Origin: Cyanobium sp. NIES-981 | Lineage (GTDB): Bacteria; Cyanobacteriota; Cyanobacteriia; PCC-6307; Cyanobiaceae | Direction of reading: 5' to 3' | DNA: 5,270 nucleotides | NCBI GenBank assembly: GCA_945907085.1 | Contig: CAMDSS010000149.1 | Span: forward strand, 1-5,270 | Part shown: piece by piece, positions 1 to 5,270 of the stretch | Layout: each line of letters starts with the position of its first letter | How positions within the stretch are numbered: position 1 is the first letter of the stretch | Notes under the pieces: model-generated | Told to the model about the DNA's origin: nothing | Seen by the model: only the letters and a program-made list of their open reading frames with translations | Database searches by the model: none | Position numbers and translations under genes: made by a program

Positions 1-287
1 AGGGGGAGCTCCAACGATCGGGCAATCCGTTCCCCATAACGGCGGCAGTGGGCTGCTTGTTCGGTGGGCCTGCCATCGCGATCCAGCGGTAGGCCGACCA
101 CGAGGGCCTGGACTCCCCGTTGGTCGACCAGGGGCTGCAACCGTTCCAGATCCGCTGGAAATTTGCCCCGGGCCAGGGCCCCGAGCGGGGTCACGGTGAT
201 CCCGAGGGGGTCGCAGCCCGCCAGGCCGATGCGCTTGCGACCCACGTCCAGCGCCAGGACCGATCGGGCCAGGGGTTGGGGGGGCAT
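1..287 (-). CDS. ruvX: RuvX/YqgF family Holliday junction resolvase-like nuclease, 3' end cut by window
   Basis: This is an RNase H-fold nuclease of the RuvX/YqgF family, which is linked to Holliday junction resolution and, in other bacteria, to 16S rRNA 3'-end processing; it acts in the cytoplasm. Only the first 95 codons are visible and the gene runs off the left edge (family length is usually about 140-160 aa). The N-terminus carries the family motif LALDVGRKRIGLA, whose D14 is the expected first catalytic aspartate. The second conserved block, VVGLPLDRDG, lies at residues 63-72 and is followed by a helix beginning TEQA. The C-terminal catalytic acidic residue would lie outside the window. 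The ATG (285-287) overlaps the TAA of the upstream acetyltransferase gene by one base (TAATG). No Shine-Dalgarno sequence precedes it, so translation probably depends on coupling. The family assignment is firm; the exact cellular role in cyanobacteria is inferred. Confidence 0.95.
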   Translation of the reverse strand, partial: MPPQPLARSVLALDVGRKRIGLAGCDPLGITVTPLGALARGKFPADLERLQPLVDQRGVQALVVGLPLDRDGRPTEQAAHCRRYGERIARSLELP

Positions 288-1345
288 TACCGGGGAACGA
301 GGGGGGTGGGCAGGGGACGGCGTTGGGGTTGCAGTTGGCCGAACATGGCCTCGAGCCGTTGGGCCGCCAGGGCTGGCAGCGGCTGTTCGTGGCGGCGCCA
401 GACGCTGCGGGCCATCAGCACCCGTTCCCCCCGTTCCAGGGCACCGCGAGCCCGGAGCCAGTCCTGGCGGGATGTGTCACGCACATCGCTGCGGAGCCAG
501 AGGTCTTCACCGCGGCCAAAGGTTTGTTGGGCTTGGGCCAACAGCAGCTCCGTGGCGCCACCAATCAGGTGTTGCCATCCCGGATGAACGGTGAGTTCCA
601 CGTCATGGCCCCCACCGGCGTGCTCCCCAACCCAGCGCACTCCGGCTACCGCCTCATCCCGGATCCCATCCACCAATACCCAGCCTTTGCGGTGGCTTTG
701 ATCGAGCAGGTCTTCAACCCGCCGATCGAGCAGTTGGCGGAGTTGGGCAGGGCAAGCGGCCTGCTCGAGGTGCCAGAGCAGGCCCCCGGTGCGCCGGTTG
801 AGTGGGCGCAGGTGTAAGGCGCCAAGCGTTGAGCTATTGCCCCTTTGAGCTTCGTTGACGCCAGGCCAGCACCACAGTTGGTCGGTGCGTAGGGGTTGGA
901 ATCCCTGTTCCCGCAGCAGGGCCAGGCGCTGGGAATCAAGGCTGGAGGCCGTGGCCATCCAGCTGGTGGCATCCTTGGCCTGGTGGATGGCTTCCCGCAG
1001 CAGGGTTGCAGCTAAATCCCTCTGACCGACGGGGTTCACAAGGCGTAGGTGCTGCACCTGCCAGCAACTGCCGCTGCGGTTGAGTCGGCTGGTCACAATC
1101 AGGCCAAGGGGATTGTGCTCGCTAAAAGCGACCAGCACCAACGGTGCAATCGGCTGGCGGGCGGCGAGGGCGTGGATCAACCTCTCCGGGAGCCCGAGCC
1201 AAACGGCCCGTTGCAGCACGCTCTGGAGCGGTAGGAACGTTGGATCACTGAGCAAGGGCAGGTGCCAACCCGCCAGGGGCTCCAACCGCCAGCTTGTGGC
1301 GCATGGGGCTCCTAAAGACTGGGTGGGGTCTGGCTCAACCGCCAT
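287..1345 (-). CDS. Two-domain GNAT-like N-acetyltransferase (uncharacterised, cyanobacterial)
   Basis: A 352-aa protein that looks like two GNAT-type acyltransferase folds in tandem. The first half (about residues 20-160) has strands around LVLVAFSEHNPLGLIV, then an acetyl-CoA-loop-like segment VNPVGQRDLAATLLREAI (103-120) ahead of a helix, then a late-GNAT pattern in which a helix LALLREQGF leads into a strand. The second half (about 176-320) repeats the order: strands with VAGVRWV, then VHPGWQHLIGGATELLLAQA (253-272). The usual Q/R-x-x-G-x-G/A signature is degenerate in both copies, so activity and substrate are unknown. I chose the ATG at 1343-1345. The frame stays open to 1510, but an upstream start would overlap the CofE-like gene, and the extra residues look unconserved. 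The ribosome site is weak (GGAA, 8 bases before the ATG). A 73-base gap separates it from the CofE-like gene, and its stop overlaps the ruvX start. The GNAT call rests on fold-like pattern only. Confidence 0.7.
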   Translation of the reverse strand: MAVEPDPTQSLGAPCATSWRLEPLAGWHLPLLSDPTFLPLQSVLQRAVWLGLPERLIHALAARQPIAPLVLVAFSEHNPLGLIVTSRLNRSGSCWQVQHLRLVNPVGQRDLAATLLREAIHQAKDATSWMATASSLDSQRLALLREQGFQPLRTDQLWCWPGVNEAQRGNSSTLGALHLRPLNRRTGGLLWHLEQAACPAQLRQLLDRRVEDLLDQSHRKGWVLVDGIRDEAVAGVRWVGEHAGGGHDVELTVHPGWQHLIGGATELLLAQAQQTFGRGEDLWLRSDVRDTSRQDWLRARGALERGERVLMARSVWRRHEQPLPALAAQRLEAMFGQLQPQRRPLPTPLVPR

Positions 1346-1418
1346 GGGGGTGGTTCCAAAGGGACCCTGAAACTCGAGTCTATCGAGCTTGATCGAAGTG
1401 GGTCGGTTGACCTGGCCC
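1346..1418 (-). other. 73-base intergenic gap, largest in the window
   Basis: This gap lies between the CofE-like gene and the acetyltransferase gene. It holds a perfect 8-base palindrome ACTCGAGT (1372-1379) and a TAGACT hexamer on the minus strand that fits the loose cyanobacterial -10 pattern TANNNT. I see no -35 partner at a sensible distance, no stable stem followed by T residues, and no riboswitch-like structure. If the cluster is split into two transcription units, this is the likeliest place for a promoter, but that is inference. Confidence 0.3.
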
Positions 1419-2597
1419 CTAGGCCCCGCGAACCAGCACGAGGGGAGTGCGTTCGTTGGCGTTTCCGGCCGGGTTGGGCCGTAGGGCTCGCTCCAGCAGG
1501 GCCCCGTCACAACCTTGGCTGGCGGCGAGCACCTTGACCCGGCCCAGGTCGTTCACATCCACAACCGCCACGTCCACGCCCAGGGCCTCAGCCATGCGTT
1601 GGCAGAACTGCCCCGGTTCCTGGGGCCCCATCACCAGGGTTTGGTCATAGGGCGGTGTGGTGCCGGTGATGTCATCAATCAGCCGGGCTTGATCCCCGGC
1701 TAGCCGATAAAACCAGCCCTTGAAGCCCACGACCTTGAGCCCGGTGCCAATCAGCCAGGCACCAAGGATTCGGGCCGGGCCTTCTCGGTCAATCAGGCTT
1801 TGCATCCCGCAGGCCGTGGCCAAGCTGCTGGTGGGGTGGAACACCCGGCAAAGCAACCGGGCCAGGGCCGAGGGTTCCAGGGTGGCGGGATGGAGGTATT
1901 GGCCTTGCATCACCGCCAGGGGCGTTTCGCCAATGGTGAGCACGTCACCGCTCTGCCAGAGGTGGCCGGCGTAGCGGCGTAATACCTCTTGGGGCTCGTC
2001 GAGCACACCGAGCAGGTGGGTGCCAATGGGAAGCACCTGGCAGCGATCACCCTGACGCCAAGCTGCGCTGTTGGCGTTAATCGGCTCGGGTTTGTTTAGG
2101 GGAACAAGAAATCCATCCCGGCGGTGCAGGCGACCAAAGGGTCCGTAATTGACCCAGAGCACCTCGATCCAGAGGGTGTCAATGAGTTTCTTGATGGCAA
2201 TACCTGGGGCCGCAGTGATGCTGATCTCAAGGCGGGCCCTGGTGCTCTTGCGCCCTTTCACGATGTAGGCGGCCCAATAGTGATCGGGCCTGCTGTTCTC
2301 ATCGGGATGGAGGGCCACTATCTGGGTTTTCACCTCCAGGTTGCGGAGGTCGCCATTGCCCAACAGGGTGGGATTCAGGCTGATCTCCGGCACGAACACT
2401 TCCATGCGCCGGTGGGGATTGGTGATGGTGATCTCCCCCGTGACGGTGATGCCCTGGTGGCTGCTCTCCACCTGAAAGTGGCCGGCCTTCAACTGAAGGG
2501 GCGAGGCGGGCCTAAGGCGATGGCGGAGTTCAAGCCACAGCAGGCTTAGGCCCAGCAGCAGGGCCGCGAGCAGCAGGACGTGGAACACCAAGAGCAA
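1419..2597 (-). CDS. Membrane-anchored CofE-like protein (F420-0:gamma-glutamyl ligase-like, cyanobacterial)
   Basis: A protein of about 392 aa, of the kind usually annotated in cyanobacteria as F420-0:gamma-glutamyl ligase. It has three parts. Residues 1-22 are a hydrophobic anchor, mostly Leu, followed by basic residues (RHRLR). Residues about 35-150 are strand-rich, with ITVTGEITITNP followed by a conserved-looking FVPEISLNP, which resembles an extracytoplasmic beta-sandwich. Residues about 180-392 are CofE-like: GDVLTIGET at 217-225, VMGPQEP at 322-328, and DVNDLGR at 347-353, resembling the CofE (I)TD-x-x-GR segment. The central nucleotide- and metal-binding stretch of true CofE is not recognisable; ACGMQSLIDREGPARIL is found in that region. 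True F420 polyglutamylation is therefore doubtful. The start is uncertain: the frame is closed by the fumC TAG just upstream, no ATG is available, the listed start is TTG (2595-2597), TTG 2589-2591 and GTG 2586-2588 are alternatives, and no Shine-Dalgarno is visible. Confidence 0.78.
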   Translation of the reverse strand: MLLVFHVLLLAALLLGLSLLWLELRHRLRPASPLQLKAGHFQVESSHQGITVTGEITITNPHRRMEVFVPEISLNPTLLGNGDLRNLEVKTQIVALHPDENSRPDHYWAAYIVKGRKSTRARLEISITAAPGIAIKKLIDTLWIEVLWVNYGPFGRLHRRDGFLVPLNKPEPINANSAAWRQGDRCQVLPIGTHLLGVLDEPQEVLRRYAGHLWQSGDVLTIGETPLAVMQGQYLHPATLEPSALARLLCRVFHPTSSLATACGMQSLIDREGPARILGAWLIGTGLKVVGFKGWFYRLAGDQARLIDDITGTTPPYDQTLVMGPQEPGQFCQRMAEALGVDVAVVDVNDLGRVKVLAASQGCDGALLERALRPNPAGNANERTPLVLVRGA

Positions 2598-2639
2598 CGG
2601 AACGCGAATCGCCGGAGCGTAATGGGGCCCCTGGCTGGC
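2598..2639 (-). other. 42-base fumC / CofE-like intergenic gap
   Basis: The gap holds a perfect palindrome GGGGCCCC (2624-2631) with no loop and no T-run after it, so it is not a convincing terminator. No ribosome-binding site for the downstream gene can be seen. Transcription probably continues from fumC into the CofE-like gene. Confidence 0.35.
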
Positions 2640-4031
2640 CTAGACCATCTCCTCCGGCTTCACGTAACGATCGAAGTCATCGGCACTGATCTCCCCCAGT
2701 ACCAGGGCGGCCTGCTTGAGGCTCAGTTGGTGCTTGTGGGCGTGCTTGGCGATGGCGCAGGCCCGGTCGTAGCCGATGGCTGGGGTCAGGGCGGTGACCA
2801 ACATCAGGCTTTCGTTGAGGAGCCGGCCAATCCGCCTGGTGTTGGCCTCCAGTCCATCCACACAGAAGCTACGGAAGCTGGTGGCCGCACCCCCGAGTAA
2901 GGCGATGCTCTCGAGCACGTTGTGGGCGATCAGGGGCTTAAACACGTTGAGTTCGAAATTGCCCTGGCTTGCCCCGAACTGCACAGCGGTGTTGTTGCCC
3001 ATCACCTGGGCGGCCACCATCGTGAGGCTTTCGCACTGGGTGGGGTTCACCTTCCCCGGCATGATCGAGGAACCTGGTTCATTTTCCGGAATCACCAATT
3101 CACCGAGGCCGCAGCGGGGCCCGCTGCCGAGCCAACGCACGTCATTGGCGATCTTCATCAGCGATCCGGCTAACACGGTCAGGGCCCCATGGGCTGCCGC
3201 TAGGGGTTCATGGCCCGCCAAGGCTTGAAATTTGTTGGGGGCGCTGATGAAGGGCAATCCCAGGCGCTCAGCCAGCCGCTGGGCAACGGCGTCGCCAAAT
3301 CCCTTGGGGGCATTGAGCCCCGTACCCACGGCGGTACCGCCGATGGCCAGTTGATACACCTGGGGGAGGGTATGCCTCAGGCTCTCGAGGCCGAGTTCCA
3401 GTTGGGCAACGTAACCACCGAATTCCTGGCCCAAAGACAGGGGTACGGCGTCCTGCAAGTGGGTACGGCCGATCTTCACGATCCGCGCAAACGCCTCACT
3501 TTTCTGCTGGAGTGAGCCGATCAACCGTTCGAGGGCTGGAATCAGCTGCCGTTCCAATTCGATCGCTACGGCGATGTGGAGCGCCGCCGGGAAGGTGTCA
3601 TTGCTGGATTGGCTGAGGTTGACGTGGTCGTTGGGATGCACCGGACTCTTGCTGCCCATCACGCCGCCGGCCAGCTCAATCGCCCGATTGGCGACCACCT
3701 CATTCACATTCATGTTGGTTTGGGTGCCCGAGCCCGTCTGCCAAACCTTCAGGGGAAACTCGGGATCCAAGCGTCCTGATGCCACCTCTTCGGCGGCGGC
3801 CACGATCAAGCCGGTGAGCTCTGGATCCAGCTTGCCTTTGGCGGCGTTTACTTCGGCGCAGGCCGCCTTGAGCTGGCCGAAGGCGTGGACCACCGCCAGG
3901 GGCATGGGTTGGCCGAAGGGAAAAAAGTGGATCGATCGCTGGGTCTGGGCGCCCCAGTAGTGGTCCTGGGGAACCTCAATGGCTCCCAGGCTGTCGGTTT
4001 CGATCCGTTGGCTCAGGTGCGGCTCGGCCAT
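2640..4031 (-). CDS. fumC: Fumarate hydratase class II (fumarase C)
   Basis: This enzyme catalyses the reversible hydration of fumarate to L-malate in the cytoplasm; it is the oxygen-stable, iron-independent class II form, normally a homotetramer. At 463 aa it matches the family length (about 460-470). The superfamily signature GSSIMPGKVNP is intact at residues 320-330. Other active-site blocks are also intact: SGTQTNMN from 101, HPNDHVNLSQSSND from 132, and GRTHLQDA from 188. By position relative to E. coli FumC (offset +3), H191 and E334 form the catalytic His-Glu pair, S321 is the active-site-loop serine, and K327 and N329 bind substrate. H132, N134 and D135 form the second (B) site. Fumarase is clearer than aspartase or argininosuccinate lyase because of the full set of these blocks. 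The ATG overlaps the TGA of the upstream gene by one base. In cyanobacteria FumC links adenylosuccinate/argininosuccinate-derived fumarate and the open TCA branch to malate. Confidence 0.99.
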   Translation of the reverse strand: MAEPHLSQRIETDSLGAIEVPQDHYWGAQTQRSIHFFPFGQPMPLAVVHAFGQLKAACAEVNAAKGKLDPELTGLIVAAAEEVASGRLDPEFPLKVWQTGSGTQTNMNVNEVVANRAIELAGGVMGSKSPVHPNDHVNLSQSSNDTFPAALHIAVAIELERQLIPALERLIGSLQQKSEAFARIVKIGRTHLQDAVPLSLGQEFGGYVAQLELGLESLRHTLPQVYQLAIGGTAVGTGLNAPKGFGDAVAQRLAERLGLPFISAPNKFQALAGHEPLAAAHGALTVLAGSLMKIANDVRWLGSGPRCGLGELVIPENEPGSSIMPGKVNPTQCESLTMVAAQVMGNNTAVQFGASQGNFELNVFKPLIAHNVLESIALLGGAATSFRSFCVDGLEANTRRIGRLLNESLMLVTALTPAIGYDRACAIAKHAHKHQLSLKQAALVLGEISADDFDRYVKPEEMV

Positions 4032-4594
4032 CAGCGGCTGACAACCTCCGCATTGAGTTCGTTGAAACTCACTGTGGTGCTGGTGGTGCCCCCTTCAGGC
4101 AAGGGGATGCCCGTGGCCATGCTCAAGCCATCGTTGATGCGGTCCACGTCCACAAAGCCGCTGGCGTTGAACACCACCTTTCCATCGCTGTCAAACACCA
4201 CCACCTGGGGAATGACCCCGCTCCAGTACATGGCCGGATCAGTGGCACCTTCGGTGGCGCGGTTTTGCAGGGGGTCGGTGACCAAGGGAATCAACTCAAT
4301 CCTGTTGCCCCAGAGCCGTTGTAGTTCGGAGACCACCGGGGAGAACTGCTTGCTCGCGGCATCGTCATCGAGGTAGTAGATCACAGCTGCTGGCCGGTGA
4401 TCGGCCATGGCCTGGGCGAGGCTGCCCCGGGGGGGCACCAGGGAGCCGTTGCCGGCGTAAAGGGCGCAAATATTGCCGTCGTAGGTGTTGTTCGTCAGGG
4501 CGGCGGCGGCAGGTTGAACCCACGCTCCCGTGAGGCCGATCCACAGGGCCAGTAATACACCGAGGAAAATACGACCAGGCAGGCGCAACGGCAC
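4031..4594 (-). CDS. Lumen/periplasm-directed thioredoxin-fold protein, photosystem I accumulation factor family
   Basis: With the GTG start at 4592-4594 the product is 187 aa. It opens with a short basic stretch (VPLRLPGR), a hydrophobic core (about residues 9-23) and an AAAA region near 29-32, which is a classic Sec signal peptide with cleavage around residue 32. The mature part has a thioredoxin-like plan: strand AAVIYYLDDD (69-78), a helix from SKQFSPVVSEL, strand IELIPL, then GVIPQVVVFDSDGKVVF with the expected cis-proline at P119. The place where CxxC would be reads DDDAASK, and the only cysteine is C43, so it is not a disulfide reductase. This matches cyanobacterial proteins annotated as thylakoid membrane photosystem I accumulation factor. 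The start was chosen because the frame extends upstream to 4720 only by overlapping the DUF3685 gene, and GAGG sits 9 bases before the GTG; TTG at 4607-4609 is the alternative. It is coupled to fumC by TGATG. Confidence 0.82.
   Translation of the reverse strand: MPLRLPGRIFLGVLLALWIGLTGAWVQPAAAALTNNTYDGNICALYAGNGSLVPPRGSLAQAMADHRPAAVIYYLDDDAASKQFSPVVSELQRLWGNRIELIPLVTDPLQNRATEGATDPAMYWSGVIPQVVVFDSDGKVVFNASGFVDVDRINDGLSMATGIPLPEGGTTSTTVSFNELNAEVVSR
4045..4049 (-). promoter_or_regulatory. Shine-Dalgarno GGAGG for fumC, inside the upstream gene
   Basis: GGAGG lies within the last codons of the thioredoxin-fold gene, 13 bases before the fumC ATG. The spacing is longer than the usual 5-10 bases, so fumC probably relies both on this site and on ribosomes finishing the upstream gene at the TGATG overlap. 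Confidence 0.55.
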
Positions 4595-4603
4595 GATTTC
4601 AGG

Positions 4604-4607
4604 CCTC
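4604..4607 (-). promoter_or_regulatory. Shine-Dalgarno GAGG deciding the GTG start
   Basis: GAGG is placed 9 bases before the GTG at 4592-4594. It is the main reason to prefer that start over the in-frame TTG (4607-4609), which it would overlap, and over any start inside the DUF3685 gene. Confidence 0.6.
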
Positions 4608-4620
4608 AATGTGGGGTCAT
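4606..4620 (-). other. Possible four-codon leader mini-ORF (MTPH-stop)
   Basis: In the 34-base gap after the DUF3685 stop, the minus strand reads AAAGG, five bases, then ATG ACC CCA CAT TGA. The mini-ORF stop overlaps the GAGG ribosome site of the thioredoxin-fold gene. It may carry ribosomes across the gap, or it may be chance; there is no direct support for its translation. Confidence 0.15.
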
Positions 4621-4628
4621 TGTGGCCT

Positions 4629-5270
4629 TTAGCCGCGGCTGAGGCTGCGGCCCATGCCCTGGCGGATGCCGCGGCCCACGAGGCCGATGGAACGGCCCAC
4701 CACCTGGGTGAGCAAGACAACGAACAGATCTCCGAGCCCCTTGATCAGGCTTTGCAGTTGGGGGGCGAGGGCGTCCCGGGTTTCAAGGGTGAGGGTCACA
4801 AGTTGCTGCACCCAGCCCAAGTCCCGCAGTTCAGCATCCCGGGGTTCGGTGAGGTCGACCAAGGCAATACCCCCGGTTTGGAGAGAGAAGAGCGATCGGC
4901 GGCTCTCATAGAGGGCGATCGGCCGTACAAACCAGCTATTCCAACGTTGTTGGGCGTTGAGTTGGTTGCGTAGGCGTTCCAAGTTGCGGGTGGCCAGCAG
5001 CTCTGGTTCCAGTAGATAGCGGCGTAATTCCGGCCAGCTGGCACAACAGGAGAGAACTTCGCTGCTGATCAATTCAGCGCTGCGCACCAACCAATTGGCC
5101 AGGAGTTGCTCCAGAAAAAGCACGGCCCGAGGTTCATCCGCCGGCACCAACTGGCCGTCCACCACAAGGGGTTGGCCGTGGACCAGGGCCGCAAGCATGG
5201 CCTGGGATTCCGGTAGTTCGGGGTCGGAGCCAGCCAGGTCGCTGCCTTGGATCAGGGCCTCGGCCACCCC
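4629..5270 (-). CDS. DUF3685 family protein, 5' part outside the window
   Basis: The C-terminal 213 residues of a cyanobacterial DUF3685 protein, function unknown, with the beginning outside the window. The frame is open to the right edge. A GTG at 5265-5267 could be read as a start, but family members are much longer, so a partial gene is more likely. The visible part is mostly helical: a leucine-rich helix (FLEQLLANWLVRSAELISSE, from about residue 51 counted from that GTG), a helical run rich in Leu/Arg/Glu, then the conserved-looking PIALYESRRSLFSL (from 116), and a helix around LRDLGWVQQL. The tail from about 177 is hydrophobic then glycine/arginine-rich (VGRSIGLVGRGIRQGMGRSL), suggesting an amphipathic, membrane-touching end. 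It is followed after 34 bases by the thioredoxin-fold gene. A thylakoid-related role is inference from the neighbour and from the family's restriction largely to photosynthetic lineages. Confidence 0.8.
   Translation of the reverse strand, partial: GVAEALIQGSDLAGSDPELPESQAMLAALVHGQPLVVDGQLVPADEPRAVLFLEQLLANWLVRSAELISSEVLSCCASWPELRRYLLEPELLATRNLERLRNQLNAQQRWNSWFVRPIALYESRRSLFSLQTGGIALVDLTEPRDAELRDLGWVQQLVTLTLETRDALAPQLQSLIKGLGDLFVVLLTQVVGRSIGLVGRGIRQGMGRSLSRG
4892..4923 (-). repeat. 9-base direct repeat GCGATCGGC flanking a small inverted repeat
   Basis: GCGATCGGC occurs at 4892-4900 and again at 4915-4923, and both copies hold a HIP1 core CGATCG. Between them CTCT (4903-4906) and AGAG (4910-4913) form a tiny inverted repeat with a three-base loop. 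All of it lies in the coding region for the conserved PIALYESRRS block of the DUF3685 protein, so protein constraint may explain it. Confidence 0.4.

Noticed and set aside
323..817. Plus-strand open frame of 164 codons
   Set aside because: It is antisense to the acetyltransferase gene, has no family resemblance, and is expected from GC-rich DNA, where open frames mirror real genes.
1346..1510. Upstream extension of the acetyltransferase frame by 55 residues, overlapping the CofE-like gene
   Set aside because: The extension lies largely over the end of the CofE-like coding region, has low-complexity composition (Pro, Arg, Gly), and an ATG at 1343-1345 lies just before a plausible N-terminus.
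2124..2549. Plus-strand open frame of 141 codons
   Set aside because: It is the antisense shadow of the CofE-like gene, with no recognisable domain and no good ribosome site.
2624..2631. GGGGCCCC palindrome as a terminator after fumC
   Set aside because: There is no loop and no following T-run, and the next gene starts within about 35 bases.
2646..2655. Strong GGAGG followed closely by ATG at the end of fumC
   Set aside because: The ATG is in the fumC frame and meets the TAG stop after one more codon, and it is too far from the CofE-like starts; it is simply the PEEMV codons.
3922..3927. Run of six A (TTTTTT on the coding strand) in fumC as a slippage site
   Set aside because: It encodes Phe-Phe in a normal frame, no alternative frame product is apparent, and fumC is intact on both sides.
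4595..4720. Upstream ATG for the thioredoxin-fold gene at 4720
   Set aside because: It would add an Ala/Arg/Ser-rich stretch antagonistic to a signal peptide and overlap the DUF3685 end by about 90 bases; the GTG with GAGG gives a normal signal peptide.
1..5270. Mobile element, CRISPR array, toxin-antitoxin, defence or RNA gene
   Set aside because: No terminal repeats, transposase motifs, repeat-spacer pattern, tRNA or rRNA signature was seen; all six frames in use are housekeeping or conserved cyanobacterial genes.

Overview
The window looks like a stretch of a high-GC picocyanobacterial chromosome (Cyanobium or freshwater/coastal Synechococcus type, alpha-cyanobacteria). The evidence is the gene content: a cyanobacterial DUF3685 protein, a lumen-directed thioredoxin-fold protein of the photosystem I accumulation family, and a membrane-anchored CofE-like protein of the kind annotated as F420-0:gamma-glutamyl ligase in cyanobacteria. 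The DNA is also GC-rich, and the full HIP1 octamer GCGATCGC is absent. The genus is an inference, because no ribosomal or other phylogenetic marker is present.

All six genes lie on the minus strand and are read from right to left. From the right edge they are: a DUF3685 protein cut by the window edge (4629-5270); a secreted or lumenal thioredoxin-fold protein (4031-4594, GTG start); fumC, class II fumarase (2640-4031); a membrane-anchored CofE-like protein (1419-2597, start uncertain); a two-domain GNAT-like acetyltransferase (287-1345); and the first 95 codons of ruvX (1-287). Gaps are 34, -1, 42, 73 and -1 bases. Two junctions are one-base stop/start overlaps (TGATG into fumC, TAATG into ruvX), so translational coupling is likely. 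There is no convincing terminator between genes, and no gene-free stretch exceeds 73 bases. The six genes could be one long transcription unit or two, with the 73-base gap before the acetyltransferase as the likeliest break.

The genes do not form an obvious single pathway. FumC is a TCA-cycle enzyme, RuvX acts in DNA repair or rRNA processing, the thioredoxin-fold and DUF3685 proteins point to thylakoid biology, and the CofE-like and GNAT proteins are uncharacterised. I see no mobile element, CRISPR array, RNA gene or defence system, and nothing that I would call a new system. The points most worth a second look are the CofE-like membrane protein and its unclear start, the tandem-GNAT architecture, the absence of a CxxC motif in the thioredoxin-fold protein, a four-codon mini-ORF in front of that gene, and an excess of the CGATCG core without complete HIP1 sites.
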